64,000 bases of DNA from Sternotherus odoratus (taxonomy: Eukaryota > Chordata > Testudines > Kinosternidae). Position numbers and translations under genes: made by a program. The notes under the pieces were generated by a model, which was not told where the DNA came from, made no database searches, and saw only the letters and a program-made list of their open reading frames with translations. The stretch spans positions 85,168,712 to 85,232,711 of the forward strand of contig JAVMKO010000009.1 of assembly GCA_032164245.1 (NCBI GenBank), given 5' to 3'. Shown piece after piece: positions 32,511 to 44,189 of this stretch. How positions within the stretch are numbered: the stretch's first letter is position 1; the number at the start of each line of letters is the position of its first letter.

Positions 32511-33807
32511 TTATGTTCAGTAAGTTCTAGCATGGGTGCTATTAATCACTAGATCATAGTCATAGTGATCATATGCATAGTCAAGAGGATCCAGTAGTGC
32601 AGGCAGGCAGCAAGGTCAGACGGCTTCTGCATCATCTAAAGATGGGAAATCTCTTTGTGCCAGACAACTGCTGTATCATCAGTTACAGGTGGTTTAATTC
32701 ACTCTCTCCCTGAGCACATTTCTACAGGACATACCTCATTCATTCAGACCGCAAAGACCAGAGTCACTTTAAATAGCCATGGACTTGAAGGAGATGCCTG
32801 AGGGTTATCCAGAAAGCCCACAACTTTTGGTGGACCCAGAGGGACGTGTGGCATCCCTTTCCTAGCTGGGATGCTGAAGGAAATACTTTTGTGTGGTTTA
32901 CAGGGCTAACCAAACCCAGGCTACGAGTTATGTGCCTGTCTGAGGCCATGCCGTGGGGGGAGGGGTCATCAGAAACAAATGTGTACAACATGCTGTTTCA
33001 CCCAAGGAAACGGGAAGCCTGTCTACCTGATTCATGGTTTGAGATCTGCAGTAAAGGTCATTTCTTTCTAGTATTTTGTACACAGCTTCCAAAAGAGGCA
33101 TAGATGTGACTAGCTGGTAAAGCAAGAATGCCACCTTGGACCCAAAATGCTCTCCTGAAGTGGAAGGAGGGGGCAGGAAACTTTATTCATTAAAGGTCTG
33201 ACTAGTTAAACCAGCTCAAGTGTTAGATTATTGGCCGGTACAGAGGAAGCAAAAAAGCAGCGGGTGTTTTTTTTTTTAAATAAAGAACCTTCTGTGGTTT
33301 TGCCATTAAGCCTGGATTACAAGCCAGGGCTAGTTCACAATATCTGCAAACCATTCCAAAGGTTAAAGTCTGCCTTCCAATCTTTCCTCTCTCCCCCCAT
33401 TTAAATGAACAAGTACAAATACCTGTTGGATCGAACGAAAAGCTGGTTAGAGACTGAGCAGAAGGCGATTCCGCAGTTCATTACCTCTGCCTTCCCTGGC
33501 ATTACTGCAGTTAATGGGAATCAGCACCTCAACATTTCACACCATCTGAACCACTCGATTCCAGAGAGTTAGAAACCCATCCGCTAATCTTGTGCAGATT
33601 GAATTTTCCACCATTCCAATCCACCATCAAGCTCTCCGTTTTAGATTAAATTCAAGTGCAGTTTAGAGCCGATACTCCCCCCTCTCTTTCTGCAGCCACC
33701 GAAAACCGTCAATTATTTGCTACTATCGTTCTCATTCTAGTCAGTTTCTTTTTGTCTTTAATTTGCAACCTAACTGCCCAAACAAGTCAGCATGTTTAGC
33801 ACATTAC
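32511..33807. other. No gene recognised
   Basis: Overlapping frames at 32764-33134 are under 90 codons. Poly-T at about 33268-33278; 33390-33790 is AT-rich and unassigned. Confidence 0.45.
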
Positions 33808-34122
33808 TGGGGCTGTCGATTAATCGCAGTTAACTCACACAATTAGCTCAAAAAATTAATCACAATTAATTGCACTATTAAATAGAAAACCAACTGAAAT
33901 TCATTAAATATTTTGGATGTTTTTCTACATTTTCAAATATATTGATTTCACTTACAACACAAAATACAAAGTGTATAATGCTCACTTTATACTTGATTAC
34001 AAATATTTGTACTATAAAAAGAATAAACCAAAGAAATAGTATTTTTCAATTCACCTCAGACAAGTACTGTAGTGCGATCTCTTTATCACGAAAGTGCAAC
34101 TTACAAATGTAGATTTTTTTTG

Positions 34123-34330
34123 TTACATAACTGCACTCAAAAACAAAACAGTGTCAAATTTGGAGCCTACAAGTCCACTCAGTCCTATTTCTTGTTCGCG
34201 AAGAAAAACAAGTTTGTTTACATTTATGGGAGATAATGCTGCCCACTTCTCGATTACAACGTCATCTGAAAGTAAGAACAGGCATTTGCGTGGCACTCTT
34301 GTAGCGGACATCGCAAGATCTTTACATGCC
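34123..34330 (-). pseudogene. Inverted copy of the hAT transposase C-terminus in the left arm
   Basis: The minus strand contains CLFLLSDDVVIEKWAALSP and INVNKLVFL (within 34123-34311), which aligns with CLFSLSGDIAIKKQAALSP and ANVNKLVCL in the right arm. It shows that the arms include coding sequence and that the two copies have mutated independently. It is not expressed as a separate gene as far as the sequence shows. Confidence 0.75.
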
Positions 34331-34611
34331 AGATGTGCTAAAGATTCATATGCCTCTTCAAGATTTGGCCATTGTTCCAGAGGACATGCTTCTCTGCTGA
34401 TGACACTCCTTAAAAAAATAATGTGTTAATTACATTTGTGGCTGAACTCCTTGGGAGAGAATAGTATGTCTGCTCCTCTGTTTTACCCACATTCTGCTAG
34501 ATATTTCACATTATAGCAGTCTCGGATGATGACCCAGCACATGTTCATTTTAAGAACACTTTCACTGTGGATCTGACAGAATGCCAAGAAGGTACCAATG
34601 TGAGATTTCTA

Positions 34612-35067
34612 AAGACAGCTACAGCACTCGACCCAAGGTTTAAGAATCTGAACAGCTTCCAAAATCTGAGAGGGACGAGGTGTGGAACAGGCTTTCAGAA
34701 GTCTTAAAAGAGCAACACTCCAGTGCAGAAACAATAGAGCCCAACCCACCAAAAAAGAAAATCAACCTTCTGCTGGTGGCATCTGACTCAGATGATGAAA
34801 ATGAACATGAGTTGGTCTGCACTGCTTTGGATCGTTATTGAGAAAAACCCATTATCAGCATGGACACATGTCCTCTGGAAGAGTGGTTGAAGCATGAAGA
34901 GACATATGAATCTTGGATGTAAATATCTTACGGCACCGGTTACCACAGTGCCATGCGAATGCTTGTTCTCACTCTCAGGTGACATTGCAATCAAGAAGCA
35001 GGCAGCATTATCTCCTGCAAATGTGAACAAACTTGTTTGTCTGAGCGACTGGCTGAACAAGAAGTAG
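34612..35067 (+). pseudogene. hAT transposase C-terminal region
   Basis: hAT transposases cut and paste DNA and dimerise through a C-terminal domain. Visible here: KTATALDPRFKNL (34612-34650), the TALDPRFK block common to hAT catalytic domains; a lysine-proline stretch PPKKKINLL; and, close to the end, CECLFSLSGDIAIKKQAAL with SPANVNKLVCLSDWLNKK, the hATC dimerisation motif, stopping at TAG 35065-35067. The frame is broken by a TGA at about 34838-34840 and by a stop and shift near 34918-34935. The N-terminal zinc-finger and RNase-H-like aspartates are absent. A dead, partial copy. Confidence 0.78.
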
Positions 35068-35406
35068 GACTGATTGGACTTGTAGGCTCTAAAGTTTTAC
35101 ATTGTTTTATTTTTGAATGCAGGTTTTTTTTGTATATAATTCTACATTTTTAAATTCAACTTTTATGATAAAGAGATAGTACTACAGTACTTGAATGAGA
35201 GGAATTGAAAAATACTATTTATTTTGTATTTTTTCAAATGCAAATATTTGTAATCAAAAATAAAGTGAGCACTGTACACTTTGTATTCTGTGTTGTAAAT
35301 TAAATCAATATATTTGAAAATGTAGAAAACATCCAAAAATATTTAAATAAATGGTGTTCTGTTACTGCTTAACAGCACGATTAATTTTTAATTGCTTAAC
35401 AGCCCT

Positions 35407-35958
35407 ACTATTTACTTAGTTCTTATACACATAAATTTGTGTTTTAACAGGTACAAAGCTTTAACAACAGTAGACGTGATTCAAAAAATTAAAGAATTAT
35501 TGTCTGACCTCCTTATTATCGGATTCCCCCTATTATTTCCCACAACTATGAAAATTTAAATTGCCAAAATAGCAAAAAATGCTAAAATATAAATGTAAAT
35601 ATTATCTGCCCAAAATAGCAACAATAGAAATTAAATTCTGCCAAGCCTGTATATAACCAACATCATAACGTACAGTCCATTCATAAAAAACCTAAAGCCT
35701 GCCTTACGCTTACAAGCCATCTCATTCATTTCAACAGGGCCACTCCCATGGGAAACAACAGCCAAATCTCCATAGCCCTACTCAAGAACGCTCTAATCCT
35801 GAACCCGCTTCAGCCACTAGGCTCCACTGTGCCCTCTAAGTCAGTCCCGTGTAGGAACCTCAGTGGAGTAGAAGGTTGGACTCTGGAAGGTCAGAGAACT
35901 GACCCATTCCTTACACAGAACATCGCTCTTAGTCGTCATGCTATATGTTACTTGAACT
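35407..35958. other. No gene recognised; AT-rich
   Basis: AT-rich until about 35640 with several AAATTAAA runs, then mixed sequence. A 107-codon frame at 35748-36071 runs into the Penelope-like fragment and is not credible. Confidence 0.45.
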
Positions 35959-36053
35959 GTCAGACACCTGAAGAAGAGCTCGGTGCAGCTCAAAAGCGGG
36001 TCCCTCTCACCCACAGAAGTTGGTCAATACCAGCTCGCCCACCTTGTCACAAT
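35959..36053 (+). mobile_element. Penelope-like element terminal fragment
   Basis: CACCTGAAGAAGAGCTCGGT, GCAGCTCAAAAGCGGGTCCC and CACAGAAGTTGGTC...CCCACCTTGTC belong to the same subfamily as 17440-17540. It holds a hammerhead-like core. Confidence 0.62.
35968..35997 (+). ncRNA. Degenerate hammerhead-like core
   Basis: CTGAAGA matches CUGANGA, followed by A, hairpin GAGCT...AGCTC, then AAAAGC where GAAAGC is expected. The lost G12 should abolish activity in this copy. Confidence 0.32.
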
Positions 36054-37571
36054 GTATTTTACCTGAGGTAAAATTAGATGCAGAGCAAGTATTTGGAGCA
36101 AAAGTTAGTCCTTGAGTTTGCAGGGTGGAGGAATGAATGGAGCAATGGGCTGGCAGTTCATGAGTGAAGTCTTTATGCTCATACAGGATCCAGGGGTGTG
36201 GAGTTACATTCTGAAAGATCAAAAATTCAATTCTTTATCACCATTTACAACACCTCAGACATGCTCTTTGGACCCTGAATCCCAGGTCATGGTGAGACCA
36301 GCAGATACCAAAGACGCTAGAAGGTCTAGTTAGTGTTCTGGAGGCCTACAACTTACTGTACGCGCTTCGCCAATATTCACTGACAGCTTGATGAAGACAC
36401 TTGTCTTCCTGGCAGCAATGATTCCGACCTGCCATCTAGTCACAAGCAGGTTTTACTAATAATAAAATAAGATCAAGCCTTTATCAGGATTACCCTCACC
36501 GACTGCAACAAATCCCAATTATTTCTGGCGAGACATTTTTAACTGACAGCACTCTCAGCCTCTTTTAACACAGACTGTCACACGAGCGAATGAAAACAAA
36601 AACTCTCACATGGCCAGGTGTAACAGCCAGATAATTTTTCAGTAATGACGGTTCCAGAGCAGTTTTTCTCAGAATGCAGAGCAGTTTGCTGCACTTTAGT
36701 AATTGTCCATTGTCAAAAGTAAAAGACATCCCCTATCTAAGACAAAGGGCACCAACTTCAGGAAAAACACCAGAATGAAAGCAGATGAGAGCTAGTGGCC
36801 CTGGGGCAGTAACTTCTGCACGAACCACTTCTGTTCAGTTTAACCAGTCAGTGACAGAAATACATGCTTGCCAGGTGAAGTCAGGTACCTACTGATACAG
36901 CCCGTAGTGTTGGCAGGACTAACCTCTAGAATGAACACACCCACTCGAATGTTTCAGGGGGGATTTAGTGGGGCTCATGTTGTTTTAAAGAAGATAATCA
37001 GAGCTGGGAGAAAAAGAATCTTTTTCCAAGTCCGGAACGCTGGATCCGGAGCGTTGGAACGCTTGCTTGCAACGGGCAAAGAGGGGTGCAGAGAAGTGCT
37101 GCTTCAGGGTGGAGTGTGGTAGAGATGGAACAGCACAGGAAGACCCTGACCCCAGATACACCTTGTCCAAAGCCTTGTGCTCCACCCAGCCGAGCGTGGT
37201 GTCTCCCCTAACTATTGCTGAATTCCCCACTGTTGAGACTACGCTCTGCTGCTCCCTGGATTCCTGTTTCCATGGAGATTATCGTTCCAGGGAGCAGCAC
37301 TGTGGAGCAGAACCTGAGGAGGCTGAAAGCAGCCAGTCAAGCAGGAAAGCATGTGGAGAGTGTCTCCAAACCACCCAACCTCATCACTGGGACAGACAAT
37401 GGGCAGATACGTCCGACAGGCCACGGAAAATACCTTAGCCCAGAGGTTCTCCCACTTTCCGTACAAAGCCCCCTGCAATTGAGTTGTGCTGACTCCCACC
37501 TTCCCATCCTGGGGATCTTACTCCTGCAACTACTGCTGCAAGAACCAACAGCCACAAAACTGCCAATCCCA
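36054..37571. other. No gene recognised
   Basis: Mixed sequence with overlapping frames at 36985-37603 on both strands (up to 124 codons) and no domain. No repeat recognised. Confidence 0.45.
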
Positions 37572-37872
37572 AATGTCCAAAAATCATGACTCGGGCTCAC
37601 CAAAAATCATGAGATTGACTCTAAAATCATGAGATTATGTAAAAATAGCAGATGGGGGGGTTATTTACATTCTGCTTTTTGAACCTTTAGGGTGCACTGG
37701 GGTCACATTTTGAAGCTTTCTCCACAGCCACAAGGGCTAGAAACTTCATTTTCCTTAAAGAACGAAGGCTGAAATCATCCCATATTCCCCTGACTCCAGG
37801 AGCTGGGGCTCTAAGGGAAACAACAATGATCATGAGACTCATACTAAAATCATGAGAGTTGGCCACACTGCA
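37572..37872. repeat. Interspersed repeat with AAAATCATGAGA motifs
   Basis: Five direct copies of a motif close to AAAATCATGAGA occur: near 37580, 37605, 37624, 37828 and 37847. The middle (TTTGAACCTTTAGGGTGCAC) matches a repeat I remember as common in turtles and other sauropsids. Clustering at both ends suggests repeated termini, perhaps of an ancient transposon of unknown class. Confidence 0.55.
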
Positions 37873-38534
37873 CTTCTGTTTAAAGGCTAGTTACTTTCCA
37901 GAAGGCTCTTAAGCACAACACTAGAGCGACTGAGCTGCAGTTCTCACAGGAAGATATTTAAAACCAGACACCAAGAAAATCCAACATTTCAAGTTGGGGG
38001 AAAAACTGAGACTTCTGAGGAATCTCAGGTTTGCTGCAGGCAGGAAAGGAAAATAAACAGGCACAGGAGCTCTGGGCAGCTCTTCCTCTTGAAAGAAAGT
38101 TGGAGGGTCAAATCTTCTAGTCTAGTCCTTAATCCAGTAAAACTTCTATTGCCACCAGAGCCTCCACTCAGATATAAACATCAGAGTGAACAGGTGATAA
38201 CCAGCGTGGTCAATAACCACACACTTAAATATCAGAGCCATCTGAGCCAGAGTTATACAGCCTAGATGCATTGGCTCAGGGAGGGGATTTTCTGGCATAT
38301 TCTGAACAGTGCTGAGCGCACAGATGGTGCCCTGTGAACAACACAAATCATGACAATAATCATCAACTTTATGGACGCGGTGGATGCAGTCTCTGTTCTT
38401 TGTTCTGGAATTGGCCTGGATAGAGCCGAAACCCTTAAGAATTTGATGTATAATCACATCTGATACTCAGACGACACTTTCTCATTCCTTCCTTTTCTCA
38501 AACTCAGACCAAAGAATGACACAATGAAACGGAG
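37873..38534. other. No gene recognised
   Basis: A 103-codon minus frame at 38146-38457 has no recognisable domain. Confidence 0.45.
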
Positions 38535-38600
38535 AGTTTGTGGCACCTGAGAGAAATGTATTTGGGCCTAAGCGTTCGTGGGCTAGGGGGTTTTCAGTTA
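38535..38600 (-). mobile_element. Short Penelope-like fragment
   Basis: TTGTGGCACCTGAGAGAAATG, TATTTGGGCCTAAGCGTTCG and TGGGCTAGG match the same family as 25591 and 56270. It stops inside the hairpin, so only the 3' half of the hammerhead-like core (CCCACGAACGC on minus) remains. Confidence 0.55.
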
Positions 38601-38861
38601 AAATGTAACATTGCACAGCAGGCATTGCTCTGCAACCCTGCCTGGGGCAGATCCTGCCGCCCATCGACCGTTACGTGCTCTCCTCTCATCTCACTCTCAT
38701 ATTCTCTTTCTTTCTTCATCCTTCCTGACTGCTGCGCTGCTTTTCATACTGTCAGCCAAGACATCGTCCCCAGTCATCTGGGACCATGAGCTGGAGTCTC
38801 AGAGAACTGGCCACCTTGGGTTTTCTTCCATCTCTCAGAGGCCTCTTTTTTGCAGCATGCA

Positions 38862-39220
38862 GCAGAGAGGAAGGCTGGTGCTGTGGACAGGGAGCTAGCC
38901 CTGAGAGACCTGGGTTCTACTCCCCCATAGGGACTTTCTGTATCCTCAGGCCAGTGCCTTAGGGACAGAGATTCAAAGGTTTTAGGTACCCAGAGATGCA
39001 GCTAGGCATGAAGTGGGGTTTACAAATCACATAACCTTCTAGGTGCTTCTGAAAATCTCACTAGGTGCCTAAATACCTTTGAAAATCTGGCCTTTAGTCT
39101 GTGTGTGCCTCAGTGCCCTCTCTGTACAATGGGGATAACAGCACCGTTCTACCTCACCCACGGGCTGTGATGTGAAGCACTCAGACACTACGGTGATGGG
39201 GCCACATAAGTACCACAGAT
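38862..39220 (+). mobile_element. MIR/CORE-like SINE with internal insertion
   Basis: The tRNA-like head includes GAGACCTGGGTTCTACTCCC (box B about 38910-38920). The later part GTGCCTCAGTGCCCTCTCTG, ACAATGGGGATAACAGCACC and TCTACCTCACCCACGGG follows the conserved MIR core and tail order. Between them, about 38955-39095 holds another repeat with TAGGTGCCTAAATACCTTTG units. Old and non-functional. Confidence 0.65.
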
Positions 39221-41159
39221 CCAGTGGGAACTTTTCTATGCCACTGCTCGCCCTCTCTGGGTTTCGGCCTCTTCTTTTCACTTACCCCTCACATCTCCCT
39301 TGTTTCTGAATGTGACGTCGGCTCAGAGGGCTCGGCTGTATTTCGTCTGAGTCCCCTGCATTCTCTCCTCAACCATTCCCCACCACCCCCTCGACCTCCC
39401 CGCCCGCAAAGGGATTCCTGTTTTATAGGTTCATTGAATGCCTTCCAGATTCTGAATTAAATGACCAACCTTCTCTTAGTCACCCAGTCTCTGTTTGTAA
39501 CCAAAACACTGACTCCCTGCCCAGGGGAGACAAGCTGGGAGAAGCGCCGTCGGCAGAACTCACGTTCCACACCTGTGCTGTGCAGTTCAGAGCCCCCCAG
39601 GGACCTCGGGGCGGGAGGGAGGAGAGGCCGCAGCCCCTCTCTGTCCTCCCTACTTGGCACCCTTGTCTGACACACAGCTCCAACCAGCCAAAGCCCCTGC
39701 CCCTATGTCTGCAATCAGTCCCCAGGAAAATTCCCCGCTCCTGCTCAGGCCCTGCTATGCTGGCCTGTGCCTTGGGTGTGTGGCCTCCGCTCTCTCAGCC
39801 ATCACCACACAAAAGGGCATTTAATTGCTCCCCCATTCTGCCATTTGGCCTGAACGACAGGTGCTCAGTATACCAGCCCACTTCAGCGCAGTCTGTGATT
39901 GACGGCCACCATGGACACCCTCCCGTGTAACAGTCTGTAGCGCAGGAATACAGCATCCAATTCTAAAATAATCTGCGACTCCAGACCATATCGTCCCTCC
40001 TAGCTGACTCCAGAGATCTCCACGTCACCTGAGCCACCACCACAAATCCCGGCTGATTGTTACAGCTGGTATGTACTGTTCATAGATAGGGGTGGAGTCG
40101 GTCAAGGCAGTAGAAACGTCATGCAAACATTGACATGGTATTTCATCTTCCATTGGGAGCAATCGTTAAAGGTACTGCTGCTTTCTTCCCTGGGCTCCTG
40201 ATAATGGATTGCAGCCCCCCAGTGGTAGATCACGGTATCTCCACAACACTACCAGTGTGTTACAGGAACCATTCATTAGCACCGCGTTACAATTAAAATC
40301 GGAGTTTGCCAGGACCATACAAGTCTGATAGTTTTTCCTCTGAAGTCCTAGAAAACCCTCAGCTGACTTCCCAAAAGGATATAGAATTGCTAACAGAGGT
40401 AGGCAACGGTAGCGGCTGCTGCAGGAACCAGTCCTTGAAACACTGAAGTATGACCTGCTCCTAAATGAGCCAAGAGGAATTAACATAATTACAGCCTCAG
40501 TAAAAAAGACAGCAATGCACAGGGACCAAGTTTTAGCTTCATCAGGTTCCAGGTACCGTTTCCTCTCCACCTGACCTCTAGGAAGATTCTCATGTGTCAC
40601 TCTCACCACTCTTACCTACAGTACTTAATGCAGCCAAGCTTCATTCTACTAAAGGGGGCTAAGTGGAGAGCTCATTAACGCTAACAGATTGTTTTGCATA
40701 CGTTGCATGGCTCCTATCAAGCGGAAGGGATTAGCTGGTACAATAATAGGCTGATGTCACACTGGAACAGAGCAGGTTACAGCCTCTACAGAGATGATTA
40801 CTGGCTGTAACACAGGCTGATTACTGCTGCAGATTGTTACTGTACCGGCTTGTTTGATCGTTAGCTTTCCCAGGATAGTTTAATAAGAGTGGTTTGTAGA
40901 GCCATAGCCACTCTTCCTCGTGGTTTGGTTTTTAGCAATTTTAGCTGCATGCTACCCCATAAACCGGCCTTGTCGATACGGAGCAGAAGCTGTCCTGAAA
41001 ACCGGGATCTGTGGGCAGTTGGAGAGGTTCCCAGAACTGGCAAAGGATCCACTGGGTTGAGAAGTGCTGGTCGGAGCTTTCCACTGTTCCTAGCCCTGCA
41101 CTCTCAAGCACATCCAGGTCACCTGTGGACAGCGTCTGATCCATCAAACACAGCTGAAC
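39221..41159. other. No gene recognised
   Basis: The longest open frame (40166-40609 minus, 147 codons) has a hydrophobic patch but no known domain. CA/CC-rich 39360-39400. No repeat recognised. Confidence 0.45.
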
Positions 41160-41840
41160 AGGCTGTACAACCTTTTTGGCCCGAGGGCCACTTCGGGGTT
41201 CAAAATTGTATAGAGGGCCAGGTAAGGAAGCCTTCCAAAACAGCCTGGCCCCGCCTCCTATCTGACCCCCCTCCCACTTCCTGCCCCGACTGCCCCCCTC
41301 AGAGCCTCCGACCCATCCAACACCCCCACCTGCTCCTTGTCCCCTGACTACTCCCTCCCAAAACCCCCTGCCCCTAACCACCCTCACCAACACCCCTCCC
41401 CGATCTAAGCCCCCTGCTCCTTGTCCCCTGACCTCCCCCTCCACAGACTCCCTTGTCCCTGATCATCCCCCAGGACTCCACCCCCTATCCAACTCCCCTG
41501 TCCACTGACTGCCCCGACCCCTAGCCACACCCCTGCCCCCTGACAGGCCCCCTGGGACTCCCATGCCTTATCCAACACCCTCGTTTCCCATCCTCTGACA
41601 GCCCCCCAAGACCCTCTGCTCCTTATCCAGCCCCCATACCACGCCACGCAGAACAGCATGTCTGGCCCGGAGCCAGACACGCTGTAGCGCAGCCCCGCCC
41701 CCCAGAATGCTGAGGCTGAGGCTGCAGGCTGCGGGGGGAGGAGGGAACAGCAGGGAATGTGGGAGGAGCAGCCTCCCCAGCTGGGAGCTTGGGGGGGCCG
41801 GACAAAATTGGTCTGCAGGCTGTAGTTTGCCCACCCCTGA
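41160..41840 (-). mobile_element. Second copy of the GC-rich non-autonomous hAT, inverted
   Basis: The right edge TAGTTTGCCCACCCCTG is the reversed hAT end seen at 31798 (CAGGGGTGGGCAAACTA). The interior is the same family in opposite orientation, with CCCCTGCTCCTTGTCCCCTG units (about 41330-41600) against CAGGGGACAAGGAGCAGGGG, and AGACACGCTGTAGCGCAGCC near 41675 corresponding to the equivalent part of the first copy. The left terminus (about 41160-41190) is degraded and I see no intact target duplication. Confidence 0.82.
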
Positions 41841-42619
41841 CCTGTAGTGTATGGTTTGCATCGCCTGTGTTTGTGCAGCACATTAGAAAGGCCAGAGATC
41901 GGGACCCAGGTTTGGTGCAGTGTTCTGCAAGCACTCTGGTATCTGCAGCACTCGGGGGTGCAGGATGGAAATCCCACAGCAACAGCACGCAAGTTAAGAC
42001 GACGGGGCCCATCCTTACCGGGTGTAACTCGGTTAAACTCTATTGACTAACACGTAGTGATCAGGTTAAACCATCTCAGAACCTGACCCAGAGATTTTGT
42101 AAATTCCATTTGAAATATCAATTGTGTTATTAAATTCTATGTCCTCAACTCTCCGCCCACATGTTCAGGTTCAATAAGATGCAGATTTGTAGAGAGAGCG
42201 CACAGCACAAGGTATAACTTGTTGGGGACAGCTGGGAGACAATCAGTGAGAGACGCGTAGAGACTGGTAAGTACCAGCTCCTTGGAAGGTCAAATCCTTT
42301 GAGAAAGATTCCATGAGGCTTTCCAAAGCTTTGAAAGTTTTCATGATTTTGGGCAAAACTGGCCTAAACTTTTGCTGAGTTTTCAAGGGTGATATTCATT
42401 ATGTAAGCGGGGGAATAGTCCCGCTGTTGTGGGGAACTTTCCTGGCTTCTGCACTACCCCGGTGAAATGGGCTAGCGGAAGGATCTGAGTCCTCGCTCCC
42501 ACTTCCTTTACCCAGAGGCCTCCCTGACCTTGGTGGCTCCTCTTCCACTCTCCTGTCTGGTGGAGTCCTCGTAACCCCAACAAGGCTGGGCCCAGGATTT
42601 CTGGGGGGCTCAACCCCAA
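41841..42619. other. No gene recognised
   Basis: Mixed sequence, with no open frame or repeat I can support. Confidence 0.45.
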
Positions 42620-44130
42620 ACCGTGCTGTGGTTACCCAGGTCAGAGGCTAGGGTGTCCCCACCCTCTGCACTGGACACTTCCCTGGCCCACATAAAACTT
42701 AAAGCAAATGCAAATTATTTAATTAACAATTTATCTTAAAAATGAACAAGGAAGAAATAGAACAGTTAGGGAAATCCTGCCCCGTGGCAGGGAGCATCAC
42801 ACACAATGTCTCTGGAGTGTCAGGACAGTTTACAGTCTAGTCTGTTCCTTGTAGGGCCCAGGCCTCCTTCTTAGCTGTGCTGCAGGGTTGCTGTGACTTG
42901 GACGCTGCCTCTGGTGGGGTCCACACGCTCCCAGCCTCTGGACGGCTCCAGCCCAGTTCCACCCTCTGTGTCAGCTCCACGCTGCCTCAGCACGACGACT
43001 GCTGCTGCTCTGCCTCCAGAACAGCCCCTCTGGCTGTCCCAGCTCTGCGCCCAGCACACGGCTGCTCTGCAGGCAGCCCCTAGGTCTCTGCCCCCAGCAC
43101 TGACCTCTCAGCCTCTGATTCCTGCAGCTGCTCCCAGGGCAGGTCTGTCCCTCTGGGCTGAGCTCTGGCTTTGGGGCTGCAGCTCTGCTCCCAGCACAGG
43201 GTCTTATTGTAAACATCTTTACCCTATGTTGTAATAAGCAAATGTATGTAAGACATACACAGGCTTAGTTAGCTAACTGCAGTCAAGCACTCTGGGTAAT
43301 CTCAGACTGCTAACTGAAAATAGCTAATAAGCCTCAAATGTGAGAAATGCAACTCATGGGAAAAATAAGGGAGTATTATACTCGAACACTCCTATACTAA
43401 CTGAGATAAGACACCTGGTGTTGATGTGTGCAAAATAGACTGACCTCCAGAAGTCAGCCTTGATAATGTTACTAATATAGGCTAAAAGTGAAAAATCTGC
43501 TGCGCAGGCTCGTTAGAACCAATGAATATGTTTCTGATGTAACCTTCCGGTTTCCACATAGTTTTAACCATGTACAGGTATAAATGAATAATCAATGAGC
43601 CTCATGAATATGTATATCTGTATGTTATAAAAGCTTCCAATTTCTGATATTGGGGGTTGTTCTATTTTCCAATGAGCAACCTTCGGCGCGCTGAATAAAA
43701 GCTTAAGTTAAGATAACCTTACCCCTGTCCAGTGAAGTAAATCGGAGCACGCGGCTGGACGGAATCTTTTTCTTCGGAGGGAGGGCCCTGTTAAGTCCTC
43801 TTACCACAGTCTGTCTCTCTAGGCTGCTTTCCTGGCCCCTCCGGATCTGGCACAGCTCTGTTTCCCAGCTCAGCTCTGGCCCCTCTCCCTCTGGCCTAGG
43901 CAATTCCAGCTCTCACACGGAGGACGGGACCCATCCTGCCCTCCTGACTCCTTGATTAGTCCCCCGGCCTTGTCAGTCAGGCTGACCTGGAGTGCTGGCC
44001 TCTCCCCATTGCCCCTGGGGACCGCCAGTCTCAGGGTCCTGATTGCCCATTGACCCTCCCCTTTAGGTCCTGGGAGCTAATAATCGAAACACCCCACTGA
44101 GTGTTAGTAAGGGGATAACAGTTCCCTTAC
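42620..44130. other. GC-rich tract with CTG/CAG bias, probably an old repeat
   Basis: 42890-43200 and 43800-44080 are C- and T-rich on the plus strand (AGCTCTGGCCCCTCTCCC-type words) and read as one tract if the LTR at 43207-43798 is removed. Resemblance to turtle repeat sequence is vague, so I leave the class open. Open frames here are compositional. Confidence 0.35.
43207..43798 (+). mobile_element. Solo LTR, 592 bp, with 5-bp target duplication
   Basis: Flanked by TCTTA at 43202-43206 and 43799-43803. Inside are a TATAAAAG box (43626-43633), AATAAAA (43694-43700) 62 bp later, and a U5-like remainder of about 100 bp. The sequence is AT-richer than the GC-rich DNA on both sides, which joins up smoothly without it. 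The ends (TTGTAAAC...TTAAGTCC) are not a perfect TG...CA, so edges could be off by a base or two. No coding region. Confidence 0.62.
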
Positions 44131-44189
44131 AATTAGAATATGGGAGAACCTCAGTGTTTCAAACACCAGTTACCATCAATCACACCCTG

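Larger units (their letters stand above)
33808..35406. mobile_element. Fold-back hAT DNA transposon, 1.6 kb
   Basis: The ends GGGGCTGTCGATTAATCGC (33809 on) and TAATTGCTTAACAGCCCT (to 35406) are inverted. The inversion continues for about 550-600 bp: left arm 33808 to about 34404, right arm about 34850 to 35406, with a unique centre of about 445 bp. Pairs are easy to see, such as AGTATTTTTCAATTC near 34036 against GAATTGAAAAATACT near 35201, and CCAGAGGACATG near 34376 against CATGTCCTCTGG at 34868. Transposase code lies on the plus strand in the centre and right arm. I found no clear 8-bp target duplication. Confidence 0.82.

Noticed and set aside
33808..35406. Endogenous viral insertion
   Set aside because: The TALDPRFK and C-terminal dimerisation motifs and the inverted ends identify a hAT DNA transposon.
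40166..40609. 147-codon minus-strand frame with a hydrophobic patch
   Set aside because: No known domain, no splice or promoter context, and it is within the length expected by chance over 64 kb.
41405..41992. 195-codon minus-strand frame
   Set aside because: It runs through the second hAT copy and past its border, so it cannot be a real gene.
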